DNA of 64,000 bases from assembly GCF_030065675.1 (NCBI RefSeq), contig NZ_JASJDK010000001.1, positions 62,001 through 126,000 on the forward strand. Direction: 5' to 3'. Below are positions 54,510 through 64,000 of this stretch, in pieces. Source of the stretch: Mastigocoleus sp. MO_188.B34. GTDB lineage: Bacteria; Cyanobacteriota; Cyanobacteriia; Cyanobacteriales; Nostocaceae. The notes beneath the pieces are model-generated. The model ran no database searches. It was not told the DNA's origin and was given only the letters and a program-made list of their open reading frames with translations. A program made the translations under genes and the position numbers. How positions within the stretch are numbered: position 1 is the stretch's first letter; every line of letters starts with the position of its first letter.

Positions 54510-54761
54510 ATGGAAATGCGCTATACCCAGTCTTTTTTAAAAGACTTGCGAAAATTACAACCAGCTAATTACCAAAAAATATATGATTTTGTGTTTGTAG
54601 ATTTTACTAAACATTTGCCTTTACACTCCTTACCAGAATTTAGACAGCTAGACTCTGAAGGGATTTTTTATCGCTTTACCTTTGAAGGATATTTAATAGG
54701 TATTGAAGTGAAAGGTGAAATTATTAAGTTTTTGCGAGCGATCGCGATCCCAGATATTTAA
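54510..54761 (+). CDS. RelE/ParE-superfamily toxin-like protein
   Basis: This 83-residue protein has the RelE-like order of a helical N-terminus (RYTQSFLKDLRKLQPANYQK) and a beta-sheet core with FYRFTFEGYLIGIEVKGEII, ending in FLRAIAIPDI. The central segment FRQLDSEGIFYRF is typical of the superfamily's beta hairpin with a basic residue on the strand. Members cleave mRNA on the ribosome or inhibit gyrase. The start is uncertain: GTG 54504, ATG 54510 or ATG 54516. The likely antitoxin is the protein at 54025, not immediately adjacent. Confidence 0.7.
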   Translation: MEMRYTQSFLKDLRKLQPANYQKIYDFVFVDFTKHLPLHSLPEFRQLDSEGIFYRFTFEGYLIGIEVKGEIIKFLRAIAIPDI

Positions 54762-54865
54762 AAAGAGCAACATAAGCAAGACTTAAAACTGTATAAGATG
54801 ACAAAGAATTCCTTGGGCCTTACCTTAGACTTGTTTGTGAAAACTGTTTTATTTGAGATTTCCCT

Positions 54866-56452
54866 ATGGATGCTACCGCACTTTGGCAGCGCTACCAGGA
54901 ATGGTTGTATTTCCACGAAGAATTGGGATTTTATCTAGACGTCAGCCGAATGCGGTTTGATGATGCTTTTGTGGAGGCGCTGCAACCTAAATTTGATAAA
55001 GCTTTTAAGGATATGGCGGAATTAGAGAAAGGAGCGATCGCCAATCCAGATGAAAATCGTATGGTTGGTCACTACTGGTTGCGAAATCCAGATCTTGCTC
55101 CTTCTCCAGAAGTGACTCAAGAAATTGTTAGTATAGTTGAACACATTGAAGTGTTCGCGGAGAAAGTTCATACAGGAGGTATTCATCCCCCGAAAGCTCC
55201 ACGCTTCACTGATGTTATTTCTATTGGTATTGGCGGTTCTGCTCTTGGACCTCAATTTGTCGCTCAAGCTTTAGCTCCAGATTTTCCTCCTTTAGCGATT
55301 CACTTTATTGACAATTCCGATCCTGCAGGAATAGATCGTGTTTTGACTCAACTGCGAAATCGCTTATCAAGTACTTTGGTTCTGGTTATATCCAAGTCTG
55401 GCGGTACTCCAGAACCACGTAATGGGATGAAGGAAGTTAAAACAGCTTACTCCGGACAAAATTTGGATTTTGCTAAATATGCTGTTGCAATTACTATGCC
55501 CGGTAGTAAGTTAGATAAACTTGCTGAGTCAGAACAATGGTTGGCGCGGTTTTCCATGTATGACTGGGTTGGTGGACGTACCTCGGAAATGTCTACTGTT
55601 GGTTTAGTACCTGCAGCACTCCAAGGAATTGACATTCGCGCTATGTTAGAAGGCGCAAAAATCATGGATGATGCAACCCGCATCCCAAGCATTAAGAGTA
55701 ACCCAGCAGCACTTTTAGCCCTATCTTGGTACTTTTCTGGGAACGGAAAGGGTGAAAAAGATATGGTTGTTTTACCTTATAAAGACAGTTTGCTTCTCTT
55801 CAGCCGTTACTTACAGCAATTGGTAATGGAATCTTTGGGTAAAGAAAAAGATTTGGATGGCAACATTGCTCATCAAGGAATTGCTGTTTATGGAAATAAA
55901 GGTTCTACCGACCAACACGCTTACGTTCAACAATTACGGGAGGGTGTACCAAATTTCTTTGCTACATTTATTGAGGTTTTAGAGGACCGCAAAGGAACGT
56001 CTGTAGAAGTTGAAGCAGGAATAACCTCGGGAGATTATCTGTCTGGTTTTCTTCAAGGAACTCGACAAGCACTTTATGAAAACCAACGCGATTCAATTGT
56101 AGTAACTATTTCTCAAGTGAATTCTCGCACTGTAGGGGCATTAATTGCTTTATACGAACGTGCTGTTGGTTTCTATGCCAGCCTGGTTAATATTAATGCC
56201 TATCATCAACCAGGAGTAGAAGCAGGGAAAAAAGCTGCTGCTGCTGTTTTAGAATTACAAAAAAAGGTTGTGGAAATATTACAAGCACAATCCAATTCTT
56301 TATCTTTAGAAGAATTAGCCCAAAAGGCCAACGAACCAGATAAAGTCGAATCAATATATACGATATTGCGTCACCTTCATGCAAATGGGCGTGGTGTAGT
56401 TTTGGAAGGTAATTTTGCCCAGCCCAACAGTTTAAAAGTTTCTTTGAACTGA
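54866..56452 (+). CDS. pgi: Glucose-6-phosphate isomerase
   Basis: This 528-residue isomerase interconverts glucose-6-phosphate and fructose-6-phosphate. Diagnostic segments are [52 protein letters not shown] and the catalytic-region [20 protein letters not shown]. Length and motifs fit the cyanobacterial/chloroplast branch. A classical terminator follows at 56528. It is monocistronic; glucose-phosphate metabolism is also touched by the NrrA-like regulator elsewhere in the window, but no site is seen here. Confidence 0.98.
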   Translation: MDATALWQRYQEWLYFHEELGFYLDVSRMRFDDAFVEALQPKFDKAFKDMAELEKGAIANPDENRMVGHYWLRNPDLAPSPEVTQEIVSIVEHIEVFAEKVHTGGIHPPKAPRFTDVISIGIGGSALGPQFVAQALAPDFPPLAIHFIDNSDPAGIDRVLTQLRNRLSSTLVLVISKSGGTPEPRNGMKEVKTAYSGQNLDFAKYAVAITMPGSKLDKLAESEQWLARFSMYDWVGGRTSEMSTVGLVPAALQGIDIRAMLEGAKIMDDATRIPSIKSNPAALLALSWYFSGNGKGEKDMVVLPYKDSLLLFSRYLQQLVMESLGKEKDLDGNIAHQGIAVYGNKGSTDQHAYVQQLREGVPNFFATFIEVLEDRKGTSVEVEAGITSGDYLSGFLQGTRQALYENQRDSIVVTISQVNSRTVGALIALYERAVGFYASLVNINAYHQPGVEAGKKAAAAVLELQKKVVEILQAQSNSLSLEELAQKANEPDKVESIYTILRHLHANGRGVVLEGNFAQPNSLKVSLN

Positions 56453-56527
56453 TATATGGAGTGAACACATACCATTAATTGGTATATTTTGTTGCAAATG
56501 CAACATTTTTTTATTGTTTAGCAGCTT

Positions 56528-56576
56528 AGATTGGAGTAATACTACGGTTGTAGTAAAACTCCAATCTTTATTTTTG
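56528..56576 (+). terminator. Rho-independent terminator of pgi
   Basis: AGATTGGAGT (56528-56537) pairs perfectly with ACTCCAATCT (56558-56567), with a second TACTAC/GTAGTA stem inside, followed by TTATTTTT. It ends ten bases before the next start codon. Confidence 0.9.
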
Positions 56577-56586
56577 GGATATTGTG

Positions 56587-57063
56587 ATGAATGAAACCAA
56601 AAAAGATAAAGCGAGAACAGTTGAAATCCGTCAATTAGAATCAATCAAAGGGGGAATGGCTGAGTTTTTTACACCCCAAGCCAGTCATGAAACAGTACTG
56701 GTACAAATTCCTCCCCAAACTGTAGACGATTTATTTGTTCATAAAACTCAAACCGATCAATTACTTGTAGTTAGAGGACGGTTTGTACTTGTAACATTAA
56801 TTAACAAAAAATATCAATACATTCCTTTAAGTGAAGATAACCCTGCCGTAATTATTATCCCACCGGGAGTTCTTCATGGTGCAATTAACTTGAGTAATGA
56901 ACCCTGTGTAGTAGTAAATGCTGTTTTGCGTCACAAACCATCCCACAAGATGGATTACATCACTCGTGGGCGACCATTACCCTACGATCTAACAGCAGCA
57001 GAAGCAGCACTGAAAAACTTAGATATAACAACGCCACACATTAAAGTCATAGCCGATTGCTAG
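56587..57063 (+). CDS. Cupin-fold protein of unknown function
   Basis: This protein of about 158 residues has a single cupin core: DDLFVHKTQTDQLLVVRGRF, then AVIIIPPGVLHGAINLSNEP with the second-motif His. It resembles sugar-nucleotide epimerase/dTDP-rhamnose-type cupins but lacks enough of their active site to name it. The start is ATG at 56587, preceded by GGGATATT, just after the pgi terminator; GTG at 56584 is in frame too. Not obviously linked to a neighbour. Confidence 0.85.
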   Translation: MNETKKDKARTVEIRQLESIKGGMAEFFTPQASHETVLVQIPPQTVDDLFVHKTQTDQLLVVRGRFVLVTLINKKYQYIPLSEDNPAVIIIPPGVLHGAINLSNEPCVVVNAVLRHKPSHKMDYITRGRPLPYDLTAAEAALKNLDITTPHIKVIADC

Positions 57064-57777
57064 CAGAGGTTTGGAATTATTCCTGTGTTTTGAAATTCTG
57101 TTGCCCTGTAAGGACGGGGCTTTAAACCCAGTTTTCCTGGTAAATATTTCCCTAGTAACTATGTAGAAACTTCTGTTATTTTGTGCAAACTAAAAAGTTG
57201 CTTCCATATCCTCTTTCCAGTAATGGTGAGGGGAATTTCAATAAAGCTCTGAGAAACTGCTTTTAACTTTGAGTTTCGACTTCCAAGTGCAAAGCTGAAA
57301 ATGTTTGGCGTCTGAGAAAACTATTTTAATTATAATCTTAGCTTGATTTTTCTAGAAAATAATCTAGATAATTTTTCATAAAGAACGGCTAATGTGAATT
57401 AAATTCAGCCTTGCAATATCAAGGATTTCAAGAACCGGCTTAAATCATGTTTGTGATGATTCTCACAATTTACGTTATTTCAGTTTCTAATTCGCATAAG
57501 GCGTAAAAGATAAATTATTTATTTTTCTGATGTAATTTTCTGATGTCATGTATAATTATTGAATAAGATTTAAATTTTAAGAAACACTACTATACCTAAA
57601 GTAATCAGGTAACAATTTTAATTCAAAGTGCTTTCTGGTATAACAATCGATAATAAAAGCAGATTCAGTAAGTAACTAAATCTGCACTGTATATTTATAT
57701 CGATATTGGTAAATGCTTTTTCGTCTGTTGTACATAGTCATCCTGGAAATTACTAATTTCCAGTTGCCCAACATTTT
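57064..57777. other. Convergent intergenic region with dispersed repeat copy A
   Basis: These 714 bases hold a GGGGCTTTAAACCC-type motif near 57115-57130, resembling IS200/IS605-associated RNA ends, and the dispersed repeat copy A. No gene is recognised. Confidence 0.5.
57410..57503 (+). repeat. Dispersed intergenic repeat, copy A
   Basis: The reverse complement aligns over about 88 bases with 2377-2468, differing mainly by transitions. Its centre is AAATCATGTTTGTGATGATT, which can form a small stem. It lies 3' to both flanking genes. Confidence 0.6.
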
Positions 57778-58092
57778 TTAGTATTTTGAGTAGCCACCAC
57801 TCCCACCTTTTCCCCAGTTATCACCACCAGAGCGGTAATTAGATTTTTCTTCTCTGGGTCTGGCTTTATTTACTTTCATTTGACGACCCATCCATTCGGC
57901 TCCGTCTAAAGCTTCGATGGCAGCACTCTCATCTGTCTCCGATTCCATTTCTACAAAACCAAAACCGCGCGAACGACCAGTTTCCCGATCTAGGGGAATC
58001 TGTGCTCGCTTTACAGTGCCGTATTCAGAAAATACTTTGTTTAGGTCTTCTTCTGTAACGCTGTAGGATAGGTTACCTACGTAAATTGACAT
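57778..58092 (-). CDS. RRM-type RNA-binding protein
   Basis: This 104-residue protein is one RNA recognition motif with RNP2 IYVGNLSY and RNP1 RGFGFVEM. A Gly/Ser-rich tail follows (GGDNWGKGGSGGYSKY). Cyanobacterial Rbp proteins of this type are often cold-induced and bind U-rich RNA; some localise mRNAs to thylakoids. I chose ATG at 58092, with CGGAG seven bases upstream; an in-frame ATG at 58158 would add 22 non-RRM residues. A long upstream region may contain a cold-responsive leader. Confidence 0.95.
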   Translation of the reverse strand: MSIYVGNLSYSVTEEDLNKVFSEYGTVKRAQIPLDRETGRSRGFGFVEMESETDESAAIEALDGAEWMGRQMKVNKARPREEKSNYRSGGDNWGKGGSGGYSKY

Positions 58093-59204
58093 GAAAATCT
58101 CCGGAATCAAACTAACTCGAGATGTTGATTCGGAGAGACGCTTGTAATTTTTAATCAAAACAAGAAAAGTATCACCGAACTAACTTCTCCTGAATTATCC
58201 TAGCACAACTTCTTTAGAGTCAGAGCAGGTGCAACATACCCTTATTAATTTAGGAAAATATATGTATTTTAAGTATGTTTACTGATTTGTCCCAAGCACT
58301 AAGTTTCTTTTTCTGTTTTGATTATTTTTATCTTTTGACTATATAATTCAATTTTTAGATAACCGATAATCCTACTCTTCCTAGTGATTGATTTTTTCTC
58401 TTACTTAGTAAGTAAAATACGATATTTTTAATTAGATAATCATAACTTTCAATAAAAAAATAGATATACATAGTTACAATAATGCTAATGATTATGACTC
58501 CACACGCTCTAATTAAGTTATTGCTTTGGCTTTACATGAGAGTCCTCCAAGAGAAATATCTTTACATTAGAGAATTCATCTTCCAATATAAGATTTTTTC
58601 TTTTTAACTTTACTCCTAAGAAATAAAAAGAGATATTTTAGATATAGGTTTTTTGGATATAAGATTTTAGATATAAGATTTTGGATATATTGGATATAAG
58701 ATTTTGGATATATTGGATATTAAATTATGATTCAAGTTATGTTTAAAATTACTGACTTTTTCTCAAGAATTATTTTGTAGTGAATAAAATGTGATTATCA
58801 TTAACTAAACTTCGATTATTTTTAGTCTAGCGGAAATACTTAAACCATTATCGGAATGGCCAAGCTATATTTAACTTGCGCCATCAAAATATCATTGATG
58901 TATTGCAGTATTCTTTTTCGACGACATTTTATAAACTGTAGTCGCCATTTGTGCCTGATATAAGTTAAAGATTGAAATAGCCGGAATTCACATCTCCTGT
59001 TTTTTCAACTTACTCTTTAGGGAAAGCTATTCTAAGCTAATAGGTGTTACCCGACAACTGAAGTTAGGAGTATTTTACTAACAGGATGTTCGCGCTAGGA
59101 TAGCATCACATCCAAGTTCGATAATCAAAAAATCTTTTGAAATCTGGCTGAAATTATCTCAAATTGACTGTTTAGCTTAGCAGCTGTTCTTGCTTGAAAT
59201 TTCC
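58093..59204. other. 1.1-kb divergent intergenic region
   Basis: It is AT-rich, with the TTGGATATAAGATTT tandem array at 58639-58724 and no credible ORF. Promoters for the RRM gene and topA must lie here, and a small RNA could be hidden, but nothing specific is seen. Confidence 0.5.
58639..58724. repeat. Tandem GGATATAAGATTTT/GGATATATT repeat
   Basis: Units of TTTTGGATATAAGATTTT alternate with shorter TTGGATATAT units over about 86 bases. The array is imperfect and AT-rich. Slippage-driven growth is likely. Confidence 0.75.
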
Positions 59205-61892
59205 ATGTCAACTCTTGTCATAGTCGAATCTCCGACCAAAGCTCGTACTATTCGCAACTATCTGCCCTCAGAATATCTGGTAGAGGCGTCTATGGGTCAT
59301 GTGCGCGACCTACCCCAGTCTGCGAAGGAAATTCCTGAGGCTGTGAAAGCAGAAAAATGGGCACAGCTTGGGGTAAACATAAACGCTGATTTTGAACCGT
59401 TATACGTCATCCCAAAAGATAAAAAGAAAGTTGTCAGTCAATTGAAAGAGGCGCTTAAAGGAGCTTCGGAATTAATATTGGCAACTGATGAAGATCGTGA
59501 AGGTGAAAGTATTAGCTGGCATTTATATCAGTTGCTCAAACCAAAAGTGCCTACAAAGCGGATGGTATTTCATGAAATTACTCAAGATGCCATCAAAAAA
59601 GCTTTAGATAACTGTCGCAATATAGATGAAAAGTTAGTTCGGGCTCAAGAAACCAGACGTATTTTAGACCGACTTGTAGGTTACACTTTATCTCCATTGC
59701 TCTGGAAAAAAATTGCAAGGGGATTATCTGCTGGAAGGGTTCAGTCTGTTGCAGTTAGGCTTTTGGTCAATAAAGAGCGGGAACGTCGGGCTTTTCGCCA
59801 AGGTTCTTATTGGGATTTAAAGGCAATTTTGACTCCCGCACGAGATAAAGAAAAGCCGACCTTTACTGCTCAATTGGTAACTTTAGCCGGGACAAAATTA
59901 GCAACTGGCAGTGATTTCGACCCTGCTACTGGTAAAATTGCCGCAGGTAAAAAAGTACTACTGCTTGATGAAGATGGAGCTAAAGAACTACAAGAACGCT
60001 TGGGCGATAAAACTTGGTTAGTTAAAAATGTTGAAGAGCGCCCTGTCACTCGTAAACCGGCAGCACCATTTACAACTTCAACCCTGCAACAAGAAGCTAA
60101 CCGCAAACTACGTCTTTCCGCAAGGGATACAATGCGCACGGCTCAGAACTTATACGAGCAGGGATACATTACCTACATGCGTACCGATTCTGTACATTTA
60201 TCAGAACAGGCAATTGCTGCAGCCCGTGATTGTGTAGAAAAGCTTTATGGTAAACAATACCTAAGTCCTAAACCCAGAAAGTACACTACGAAATCCAAAG
60301 GTGCCCAAGAGGCACACGAAGCTATTCGTCCTGCTGGTAGTAGTTTCCGTACTCCTCAAGAAACGGGTTTGAGCGGTCGCGAATTACAGTTATACGATTT
60401 GATTTGGAAGCGTACCGTTGCTTGCCAAATGGCAGACTCCAAGCAAACACAAATTACTATGCAGTTGCAAGTGGAAGATGCCGGTTTTCGTTCTTCTGGC
60501 AAACGTATTGATTTTCCTGGGTTTTTGCGTGCCTATGTCGAGGGCTCGGACGATCCAGAGGCAGCCTTGGAAGACAAAGAAGTGATTCTGCCCAACTTGA
60601 AGGTAGGGGATAATCCTGGATGTAAAGCATTAGACGCCATCAGTCACGAAACCCAACCCCCAGCAAGATATACCGAAGCAACCTTAGTTAAAACTTTAGA
60701 AAGTGAAGGTATCGGACGTCCTAGTACCTACGCGAGTATTATTGGCACGATTATCGATAAGGGTTATGCTCAACTAACAAATAATGCCCTAGTCCCATCT
60801 TTTACTGCATTTGCAGTTACTAATCTTCTAGAAAAACATTTTCCTGATGTGGTAGACCCCAGCTTCACTTCAAAAATGGAGCAAACTCTAGATGATATTT
60901 CTACCGGTGAAGCCGCTTGGTTGCCATATTTACAGGATTTCTATTTGGGAGAAGAAGGTTTAGAAACTTTGGTCAAGGAACAAGAAGACCAAATAGATGC
61001 CAATAATGCCAAAACAATTGAACTGGAAAATCTGGAGGCTAAAGTCCGTATTGGTAAATATGGGGCTTATTTGGAAAAAGAAAATGGTGAAGATGTAGTT
61101 ACTGTCTCAATTCCTCAAGATCTAACCCCAGCGGATTTGGATCCGGAAAAAGTTGAAGTTCTGTTGCGGCAAAAAACTGAAGGACCAGATAAATTAGGAA
61201 TTCACCCGGAACTTGGTGAAGCAATTTATGCCAAAATTGGTCCCTATGGTCCTTACGTCCAATTGGGCGATAAAACTGATGAAAATCCCAAACCCAAGCA
61301 AGCATCTTTGCCTAAGGGCGTAAAGCTTGAAGACGCGACCTTGGAAATGGCGGTAGGATTGTTGTCACTACCTCGAACATTGGGGAATCATCCCGAAAGT
61401 GGTGCAACCATTCAAGCTAACATTGGTCGCTTTGGTCCTTATGTCGTTCACAATAGCAAAGAAAAGAAAGACTATCGTTCTCTGAAAGCTGGTGATGACG
61501 TATTGACAGTTACTTTGGAGCGAGCTTTAGAATTGTTAGCAACTCCGAAAAAAGGTAGGGGTAGTAGTAAATCAAAAACTGCTTTAAAGGAATTGGGAAG
61601 TCATCCTGATGATGAAGAAGCAGTAAACATTTATGACGGGCCCTATGGTCCTTACATAAAACACAATAAGACAAATGTTAGTATTCCTGAAGGTAAATCA
61701 GTTGAAGATATTACATTGGAAATAGCATTAGAATTATTGGCAAGCAAAACTTCAACCAAAAAATCCAAAAGTAAAAGCAGTAAATCCAGTAGTAAATCTA
61801 AAAGTTCTAGTTCAAAATCTTCCACCAAATCATCTAAGTCTTCAGGCAGTACGACGAAGAAAAGCAGTAGCAAAAAAGCTAGTTTAAATTAG
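59205..61892 (+). CDS. topA: DNA topoisomerase I (type IA)
   Basis: This protein of about 895 residues relaxes negative supercoils. The TOPRIM domain has [12 protein letters not shown] and the metal site ATDEDREGE. The catalytic tyrosine is in YITYMRTDS (about residue 324). Instead of zinc fingers it has C-terminal topoisomerase repeats ([31 protein letters not shown]). It ends in a long Ser/Lys-rich tail ([13 protein letters not shown]), as in cyanobacteria. I chose ATG at 59205 rather than the in-frame TTG at 59190. Confidence 0.97.
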   Translation: MSTLVIVESPTKARTIRNYLPSEYLVEASMGHVRDLPQSAKEIPEAVKAEKWAQLGVNINADFEPLYVIPKDKKKVVSQLKEALKGASELILATDEDREGESISWHLYQLLKPKVPTKRMVFHEITQDAIKKALDNCRNIDEKLVRAQETRRILDRLVGYTLSPLLWKKIARGLSAGRVQSVAVRLLVNKERERRAFRQGSYWDLKAILTPARDKEKPTFTAQLVTLAGTKLATGSDFDPATGKIAAGKKVLLLDEDGAKELQERLGDKTWLVKNVEERPVTRKPAAPFTTSTLQQEANRKLRLSARDTMRTAQNLYEQGYITYMRTDSVHLSEQAIAAARDCVEKLYGKQYLSPKPRKYTTKSKGAQEAHEAIRPAGSSFRTPQETGLSGRELQLYDLIWKRTVACQMADSKQTQITMQLQVEDAGFRSSGKRIDFPGFLRAYVEGSDDPEAALEDKEVILPNLKVGDNPGCKALDAISHETQPPARYTEATLVKTLESEGIGRPSTYASIIGTIIDKGYAQLTNNALVPSFTAFAVTNLLEKHFPDVVDPSFTSKMEQTLDDISTGEAAWLPYLQDFYLGEEGLETLVKEQEDQIDANNAKTIELENLEAKVRIGKYGAYLEKENGEDVVTVSIPQDLTPADLDPEKVEVLLRQKTEGPDKLGIHPELGEAIYAKIGPYGPYVQLGDKTDENPKPKQASLPKGVKLEDATLEMAVGLLSLPRTLGNHPESGATIQANIGRFGPYVVHNSKEKKDYRSLKAGDDVLTVTLERALELLATPKKGRGSSKSKTALKELGSHPDDEEAVNIYDGPYGPYIKHNKTNVSIPEGKSVEDITLEIALELLASKTSTKKSKSKSSKSSSKSKSSSSKSSTKSSKSSGSTTKKSSSKKASLN

Positions 61893-62423
61893 ATAATGCA
61901 TAGTCAATAGTCCTTGTGGGAACAAAAAAATCTGGGCTACAGACTATTGACTAGTTACCCGACAATACTTATACCTGGAAGCTGAAGCCAAATTTAGCTA
62001 GTTCCCTTACTTACAGCAAGTACGGTCTTTATTCTGCTCTTTGGCTTTGGATCCAAGGATAATAACCATAATAGTTAATTAGTCCTCATGCTTGATATTT
62101 TAAGCCCAATACGCGGGTGGAAAATTTTAAGCTAATTTGCGCGATATGAGGTTAGCATAAAATTTAGGATTAAATTTAGATTAAGCTAATTTCAAAGATG
62201 CTATGTGGTGCTGTAACTCCAAAAATAAAACATGTGTCACTGTATTTAACATTGCACCCCAACTATTTTAAATAGGTTCGCTTGTAATATGAACCTTCAT
62301 TCGGTTATGAATGTGATAACCTATGATAAAGGAGTAAAGTAAGCAATCCTTCACGTGATTGTAAAACTTCTTAACATTGAATAATGTTCACATTGAGGTA
62401 GTATCTCAGGAGCGGTCAGTTCA
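61893..62423. other. Intergenic region downstream of topA
   Basis: The stem-loop at 61901-61953 is the only clear structure. The rest is AT-rich; the promoter of the 45-codon ORF and aroQ should lie in its last 150 bases. Confidence 0.5.
61901..61953 (+). terminator. Long stem-loop after topA
   Basis: TAGTCAATAGTC (61901-61912) pairs perfectly with GACTATTGACTA (61942-61953) over a 29-base loop. There is no U-tract directly after the stem. Confidence 0.5.
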
Positions 62424-62561
62424 ATGGACCATATAGATAAAGTACTGGAAAAGTTAAAAGAATTGGCACGCAAGCTTATTGAGGCCTTGTTAGGTCCAGA
62501 AGCTGAGCCAGAAGCGGAACTGATTCCGATACCTGTAGACGAACGATCTCGACGTCGATAA
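62424..62561 (+). CDS. 45-residue charged protein upstream of aroQ
   Basis: A short ORF starts with ATG at 62424, nine bases after AGGAG. It encodes MDHIDKVLEKLKELARKLIE, then an acidic Pro/Glu stretch (LGPEAEPEAELIPIPVDE) and a basic end (RSRRR). The first 25 residues form an amphipathic helix. The stop lies 11 bases before the aroQ start, so the two are very likely translated from one mRNA. Good Shine-Dalgarno, tight spacing and biased composition all support a real gene. No family recognised. Confidence 0.65.
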   Translation: MDHIDKVLEKLKELARKLIEALLGPEAEPEAELIPIPVDERSRRR

Positions 62562-62571
62562 AAGTATAAAT

Positions 62572-63048
62572 GTGCGGGGCTTGACATTATCTAAACTAAG
62601 TACTTTAGTACTACACGGACCCAACCTAAATCTTTTAGGTCGGCGGGAACCTGATATATACGGTTCCCTGGGGTTAAATTCGATTAATAGTTTATTGGAA
62701 GCTGAGGGTGCAAAACTAAATGTCAAAGTATCCTTTATGCAGTCAAACCATGAAGGAGCTTTAGTAGATTCCATCCACGAATCTTTAGGAAAACATCAAG
62801 GAATATTGATTAATGCTGGAGCTTACACTCATACGAGCTTGGCATTGAGAGATGCAATTTCTGCTGTTGAATTACCAACAGTTGAAGTGCATCTGAGTAA
62901 TATTTATCGTCGTGAAAATTTTCGCCATCACTCCTACATATCTCCGGTTGTTATCGGTCAAATCAGTGGTTTTGGAGTTCAAAGCTATTTATTAGGTTTG
63001 CAAGCTCTTGTCCATCACTTAAGAAAGGAAAAACAAATTGAGAATTGA
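62572..63048 (+). CDS. aroQ: 3-dehydroquinate dehydratase, type II
   Basis: This 158-residue type II dehydroquinase catalyses the third step of the shikimate pathway. Motifs are HGPNLNLLGRREPDIYG (with the active-site Tyr region), GILINAGAYTHTSLALRDAI and EVHLSNIYRRENFRHHSY. The start is GTG at 62572, 11 bases after the small ORF stop. Shikimate supply also feeds pheA, elsewhere in the window. An ADP-ribosylglycohydrolase-like gene follows 104 bases downstream. Confidence 0.97.
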   Translation: MRGLTLSKLSTLVLHGPNLNLLGRREPDIYGSLGLNSINSLLEAEGAKLNVKVSFMQSNHEGALVDSIHESLGKHQGILINAGAYTHTSLALRDAISAVELPTVEVHLSNIYRRENFRHHSYISPVVIGQISGFGVQSYLLGLQALVHHLRKEKQIEN

Positions 63049-63152
63049 ACGATAGAGTCTTGTAGCTAGAGATTAATGTGTATTGTCATTTGTATTTTCG
63101 AATATAATCTCTAACTAATTAATTTATTTATTTAAAATTAATTTTAAGACTT

Positions 63153-64000
63153 ATGCGTTATCCGCTAACAAATCGCTTCCGTGGTGCCTTATTGGGAGTA
63201 TTGATAGGAGAAAATTTAGCTTTAAGTGATACGACACAAAAAACAGGATGGAATATTTGGTGGTATGAAATTATAGTTTCAAGTATCCAAAGTTTGATTG
63301 AACTGGGTAAGTTTGATGTAGAACATTGGAGTGACCGAGTAGCAAAGAAATGGCATAGCTGTGAACCAGGTAATAGCATTTTAAACGCTGCAATTATTGC
63401 TACGTTACCGGTTACGTTTTTTTTTCATGAGAATAAACTAAACTTGCGCGATCGCTTACTCGAAGCTCTAAGCATTTGGGAAAATTATCCTGGAGTTAAG
63501 GATGCTGCATTAGCTGTGAACTATGCAGTCGCACAATCATTTAATGAGAAGCTCTCTTGGGAGACACTCGTTCCTCAAATAGTTGACTTTATTGGTGGTA
63601 CATCAACAGAATTACCACAAAAATTATTACAAATTGATAATTCTATCGTTGATATAGCTTTATTACAAAATCTAGAAGCTGAATCAGACGAAGAATTAAA
63701 ATCCATTACAGCGGTTCGATTAGGATTTTACTACTTCATTAATAGCCCGGAAGACTTTCGTCTCTCTATTTTGCGGGCTAGCCGCAATCCTTATTGTGGT
63801 GTAGAAGTGATTAGTGGCATTTTGTCTGGTAGTTATAACGGTACGTTAGGAATTCCAGTAAACTGGCAAATAGGTCAATCGAATTTAAATATCCCATCAT
63901 CACGACTCACTAGCTGTTTCCAAATGCTAGAATTAGCAGATGCGCTTATAGCTGTGTGGTCAGGAGTATACGAATTAGGCTTGCATTCTAGTACATTAGA
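63153..64000 (+). CDS. ADP-ribosylglycohydrolase-like protein lacking metal ligands, 3' truncated
   Basis: The frame starts at ATG 63153 and runs off the window (282 residues visible). It opens with FRGALLGVLIGENLALSD, matching the start of the ARH/DraG fold, where GDxLG would normally supply the first metal ligand. Near the visible end ISGILSGSYNGTLGIPVNW matches the family's GA-Y-G-IP-W region. The DDT metal motif and the GDxDT motif are not found, so hydrolase activity on ADP-ribose is doubtful. It may be a binding or regulatory relative. It follows aroQ on the same strand. Confidence 0.75.
   Translation, partial: MRYPLTNRFRGALLGVLIGENLALSDTTQKTGWNIWWYEIIVSSIQSLIELGKFDVEHWSDRVAKKWHSCEPGNSILNAAIIATLPVTFFFHENKLNLRDRLLEALSIWENYPGVKDAALAVNYAVAQSFNEKLSWETLVPQIVDFIGGTSTELPQKLLQIDNSIVDIALLQNLEAESDEELKSITAVRLGFYYFINSPEDFRLSILRASRNPYCGVEVISGILSGSYNGTLGIPVNWQIGQSNLNIPSSRLTSCFQMLELADALIAVWSGVYELGLHSSTL

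Overview
The window is cyanobacterial chromosome, most likely from a filamentous, heterocyst-forming type (Nostocales). Several features support this: the gene order iscA-like, rpsL, rpsG, fusA, tuf, rpsJ; the frequent GCGATCGC (HIP1) octamers; many cyanobacteria-specific families (DUF1997, DUF1830, DUF4079, UPF0182, WG-repeat, pentapeptide-repeat and DICT proteins); a class II fructose/sedoheptulose bisphosphatase; cyanobacterial RNase E; and an NrrA-like regulator behind a textbook NtcA promoter. The DNA is AT-rich between genes and carries short tandem repeats of the kind common in this group. I see no rRNA, tRNA, CRISPR array, prophage or intact insertion sequence. This is mainly housekeeping chromosome.

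Layout: 1-1.8 kb holds the 3' part of a phosphodiester glycosidase-like gene and a small cupin. 2.0-8.1 kb is the str ribosomal/elongation-factor cluster, with a near-consensus promoter before rpsL and a strong terminator after tuf. 8.1-9.1 kb is gene-free and carries a 178-bp MITE-like element. 9-13.9 kb has a solo LON substrate-binding domain protein, pheA, a membrane glycosyltransferase and a DUF1997 protein. 13.9-19.9 kb is a minus-strand RNA-metabolism block: a TIGR03960-type radical SAM protein, then rne, then rnhB. 20-25.8 kb has a STAS protein, small cyanobacterial proteins, clpS with a CPBP protease, a WG-repeat protein and a pentapeptide-repeat protein. 26-30 kb has a DICT-HD signalling protein behind a 17-bp tandem array, and a B12-type radical SAM protein. 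30-35 kb has DUF1830 and DUF4079 proteins, a membrane protein, an orphan ABC ATPase and the NrrA-like regulator.

35-45 kb holds a CGFS glutaredoxin beside a BolA protein (an iron-sulfur sensing/delivery pair), a conserved exported protein, a subtilase with a P-domain, an acyltransferase, tadA, grxC, glpX, hemA and an Fe(II)/2OG hydroxylase. 45-47 kb encodes two paralogous tiny lipoproteins with Glu/Gly-rich tails. 47-54 kb has a UPF0182 membrane protein, an ArsR-DUF2087 regulator with a palindromic operator candidate, and an alanine/glycine:cation symporter. 54-64 kb has a possible toxin-antitoxin pair, pgi, a cupin, an RRM RNA-binding protein, topA, a 45-residue acidic/basic ORF, aroQ and the start of an ADP-ribosylglycohydrolase-like gene that appears to lack the metal ligands.

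The least explained signals are a roughly 88-bp dispersed repeat (copies near 2.4, 45.9 and 57.45 kb, with a core at 8.38 kb), the Glu/Gly lipoprotein pair, the likely ADP-ribosylglycohydrolase pseudoenzyme, the DICT-HD protein with an altered HD dyad behind an operator-like array, and the ArsR-DUF2087 operator. All homology calls are from reading the sequence; no database search was run.
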